Source: Phycisphaerales bacterium (GTDB lineage: Bacteria; Planctomycetota; Phycisphaerae; Tepidisphaerales; Tepidisphaeraceae). From it: a DNA stretch of 5,750 bases. The DNA is taken from positions 1 to 5,750 of the forward strand of contig JAQGHJ010000128.1 of the NCBI GenBank assembly GCA_028288905.1, written 5' to 3'. The position numbers were made by a program, and so were the translations under genes. Shown in pieces: positions 4,971 through 5,750 of the stretch. Position 1 is the first letter of the stretch. Every line of letters starts with the position of its first letter. The notes under the pieces are model-generated. The model had not been told where the DNA came from and searched no databases. It saw nothing but the letters and a program-made list of their open reading frames with translations.

Positions 4971-5750
4971 ATGCGACTGTTGAACACGACCTGGCTGAAG
5001 GAACTGCTGGCCGAACACGAGGCCCCGTGCGTCTCGATGTACGTGCCGATGCACCGGGGGAACCCGCCGGCGGCCGAGGAGAACCCGCGGGTGTTCCGCG
5101 AGCTGTTGGGCCGGGCGCGGGCGGAGCTGGCCCGGTCGTACCCGGTCCGGGACGTGCGAGTGCTGGTCGAGAAGATCGCGTCCGTGGCCGCCGACCACGA
5201 CTTCTGGACCGGCCACCGCGAGGCCGTGGCGATCTTCGCCTCGGCCGACCTGCTGCGGGTGATCGACCTGCAGCACCAGGTTGACCCGGCCGCCCACGTG
5301 GCCGACTCGTTCCACGTGAAGCCGTTGATCCGGGTGCTCCAGTCCGCCCGCCAGTATCACGTGCTGACGTTCACCCAACGGCACGTCCAGATGTACCTCG
5401 GAACCGGCGACTCCCGGCTGGAACTGCTGGACTCCAGCGAGCTGCCGCAGACCCCGGACGTCGTGTCGAAGATGCGGATGACACAGGCGATCACGGCCAA
5501 CGCCGACCTCCGCACGCCCAACTCCCAGTACCCCGGCGAGGGCACCGCCCCCGCCCCGGTGCTGCTGGAGACGTTCATGCGGGCGGTCGACAAGGCGGTG
5601 TGGGAGAATTTTTCCCGCGACGCCAAGCTGCCGCTGATCCTGTGCGCCATCGAGCAGCATCACCCGATGTTCCACTCGGTCAGCAAGAACTCCCACCTGC
5701 TGGCCGAGGGCGTCAAGCTCGACCCGGCGTGGATCGACCGGGAGCGGCTG
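4971..5750 (+). CDS. baeRF family 3 protein (archaeo-eukaryotic release-factor-like), 5' part
   Basis: The first 260 residues of a protein cut by the right edge. I assign it to the bacterial archaeo-eukaryotic release factor family 3 (baeRF3), homologues of eRF1/Pelota thought to act in translation termination, ribosome rescue or quality control. The evidence is the N-terminal pattern: LKELLAEHEAPCVSMYVPMHRG (9-30, usually P-x-V-S-I-Y-L-P-T-H-R-x-G), then NPRVFRELLGRARAEL (38-53), DHDFWTGHREAVAIFAS (75-91, the usual FW-x-x-x-x-x-G-L-A-VF stretch), FHVKPLIRVLQSARQYHVL (114-132) and an RNase H-like strand, TQRHVQMYLG (135-144). Later comes ETFMRAVDKAVWENF (200-214), where family members have a helix ending in the A-V-x-x-x-L pattern, and PLILCAIEQHHPMF (221-234). 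The predicted protein is cytoplasmic. A strong Shine-Dalgarno fixes the start. The family call is from memory of the pattern; the molecular role of baeRF3 proteins is not settled. Confidence 0.8.
   Translation, partial: MRLLNTTWLKELLAEHEAPCVSMYVPMHRGNPPAAEENPRVFRELLGRARAELARSYPVRDVRVLVEKIASVAADHDFWTGHREAVAIFASADLLRVIDLQHQVDPAAHVADSFHVKPLIRVLQSARQYHVLTFTQRHVQMYLGTGDSRLELLDSSELPQTPDVVSKMRMTQAITANADLRTPNSQYPGEGTAPAPVLLETFMRAVDKAVWENFSRDAKLPLILCAIEQHHPMFHSVSKNSHLLAEGVKLDPAWIDRERL

Noticed and set aside
4288..4987. Two overlapping minus-strand open frames opposite the small basic protein
   Set aside because: No motif or ribosome binding site is seen, and they cross the CGGCCG block; the plus-strand frame has the better codon signature.
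4938..5696. 252-codon minus-strand open frame opposite baeRF3
   Set aside because: Its Val/His/Arg/Gly-rich composition is the typical shadow of a GC-rich gene on the other strand.
1..5750. CRISPR array, intact insertion sequence or phage genes
   Set aside because: No spaced direct repeats of suitable length, transposase motifs or phage proteins were seen on either strand.

Overview
The window is very GC-rich and its real genes use G or C at almost every third codon position. Gene content and composition (an F420-like LLM-class flavin enzyme of the non-F420 group, a baeRF family 3 protein, an M42 peptidase with an H-C-D-Q-I-G motif) suggest a planctomycete of the Gemmata type. This is inference from style and family distribution; no rRNA or other taxonomic marker is present.

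Layout from left to right. (1) The 3' end of an MFS transporter of the sugar-porter type (1-441). (2) A complete M42-family metallopeptidase (548-1630) with every expected metal and catalytic residue. (3) A complete LLM-class flavin oxidoreductase close to F420-dependent glucose-6-phosphate dehydrogenase (1729-2697). (4) A 248-base gap holding a hairpin and a widely spaced perfect 10-bp inverted repeat, then a small four-helix SPW-repeat membrane protein (2946-3353) behind a good Shine-Dalgarno. (5) On the minus strand, convergent with the SPW gene, an alpha/beta hydrolase (3440-4193) whose N-terminal and C-terminal halves lie in different frames, so it is probably broken. Its 5' part runs into a lower-GC patch with a faint resemblance to a HicA toxin. 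(6) A 434-base stretch without a convincing gene (4194-4627). (7) A 90-residue, strongly basic, low-complexity protein (4628-4900) that I do not recognise. (8) A short block of CGGCCG units phased every 10 bases that can fold into a perfect stem. (9) A baeRF family 3 protein (archaeo-eukaryotic release factor-like) behind a strong Shine-Dalgarno, running off the right edge (4971-5750).

The first three genes look like unrelated housekeeping or metabolic functions on one strand with gaps of about 100 bases, not a tight pathway operon. The right part (SPW protein, basic protein, baeRF3) has the flavour of stress or translation quality control, and the basic protein and baeRF3 could be co-transcribed, but this is inference. 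I found no CRISPR array, tRNA, rRNA, intact insertion sequence or clear new defence system. The items most worth a second look are the frameshifted hydrolase with its odd 5' patch, the orphan basic protein beside baeRF3, and the phased CGGCCG block.
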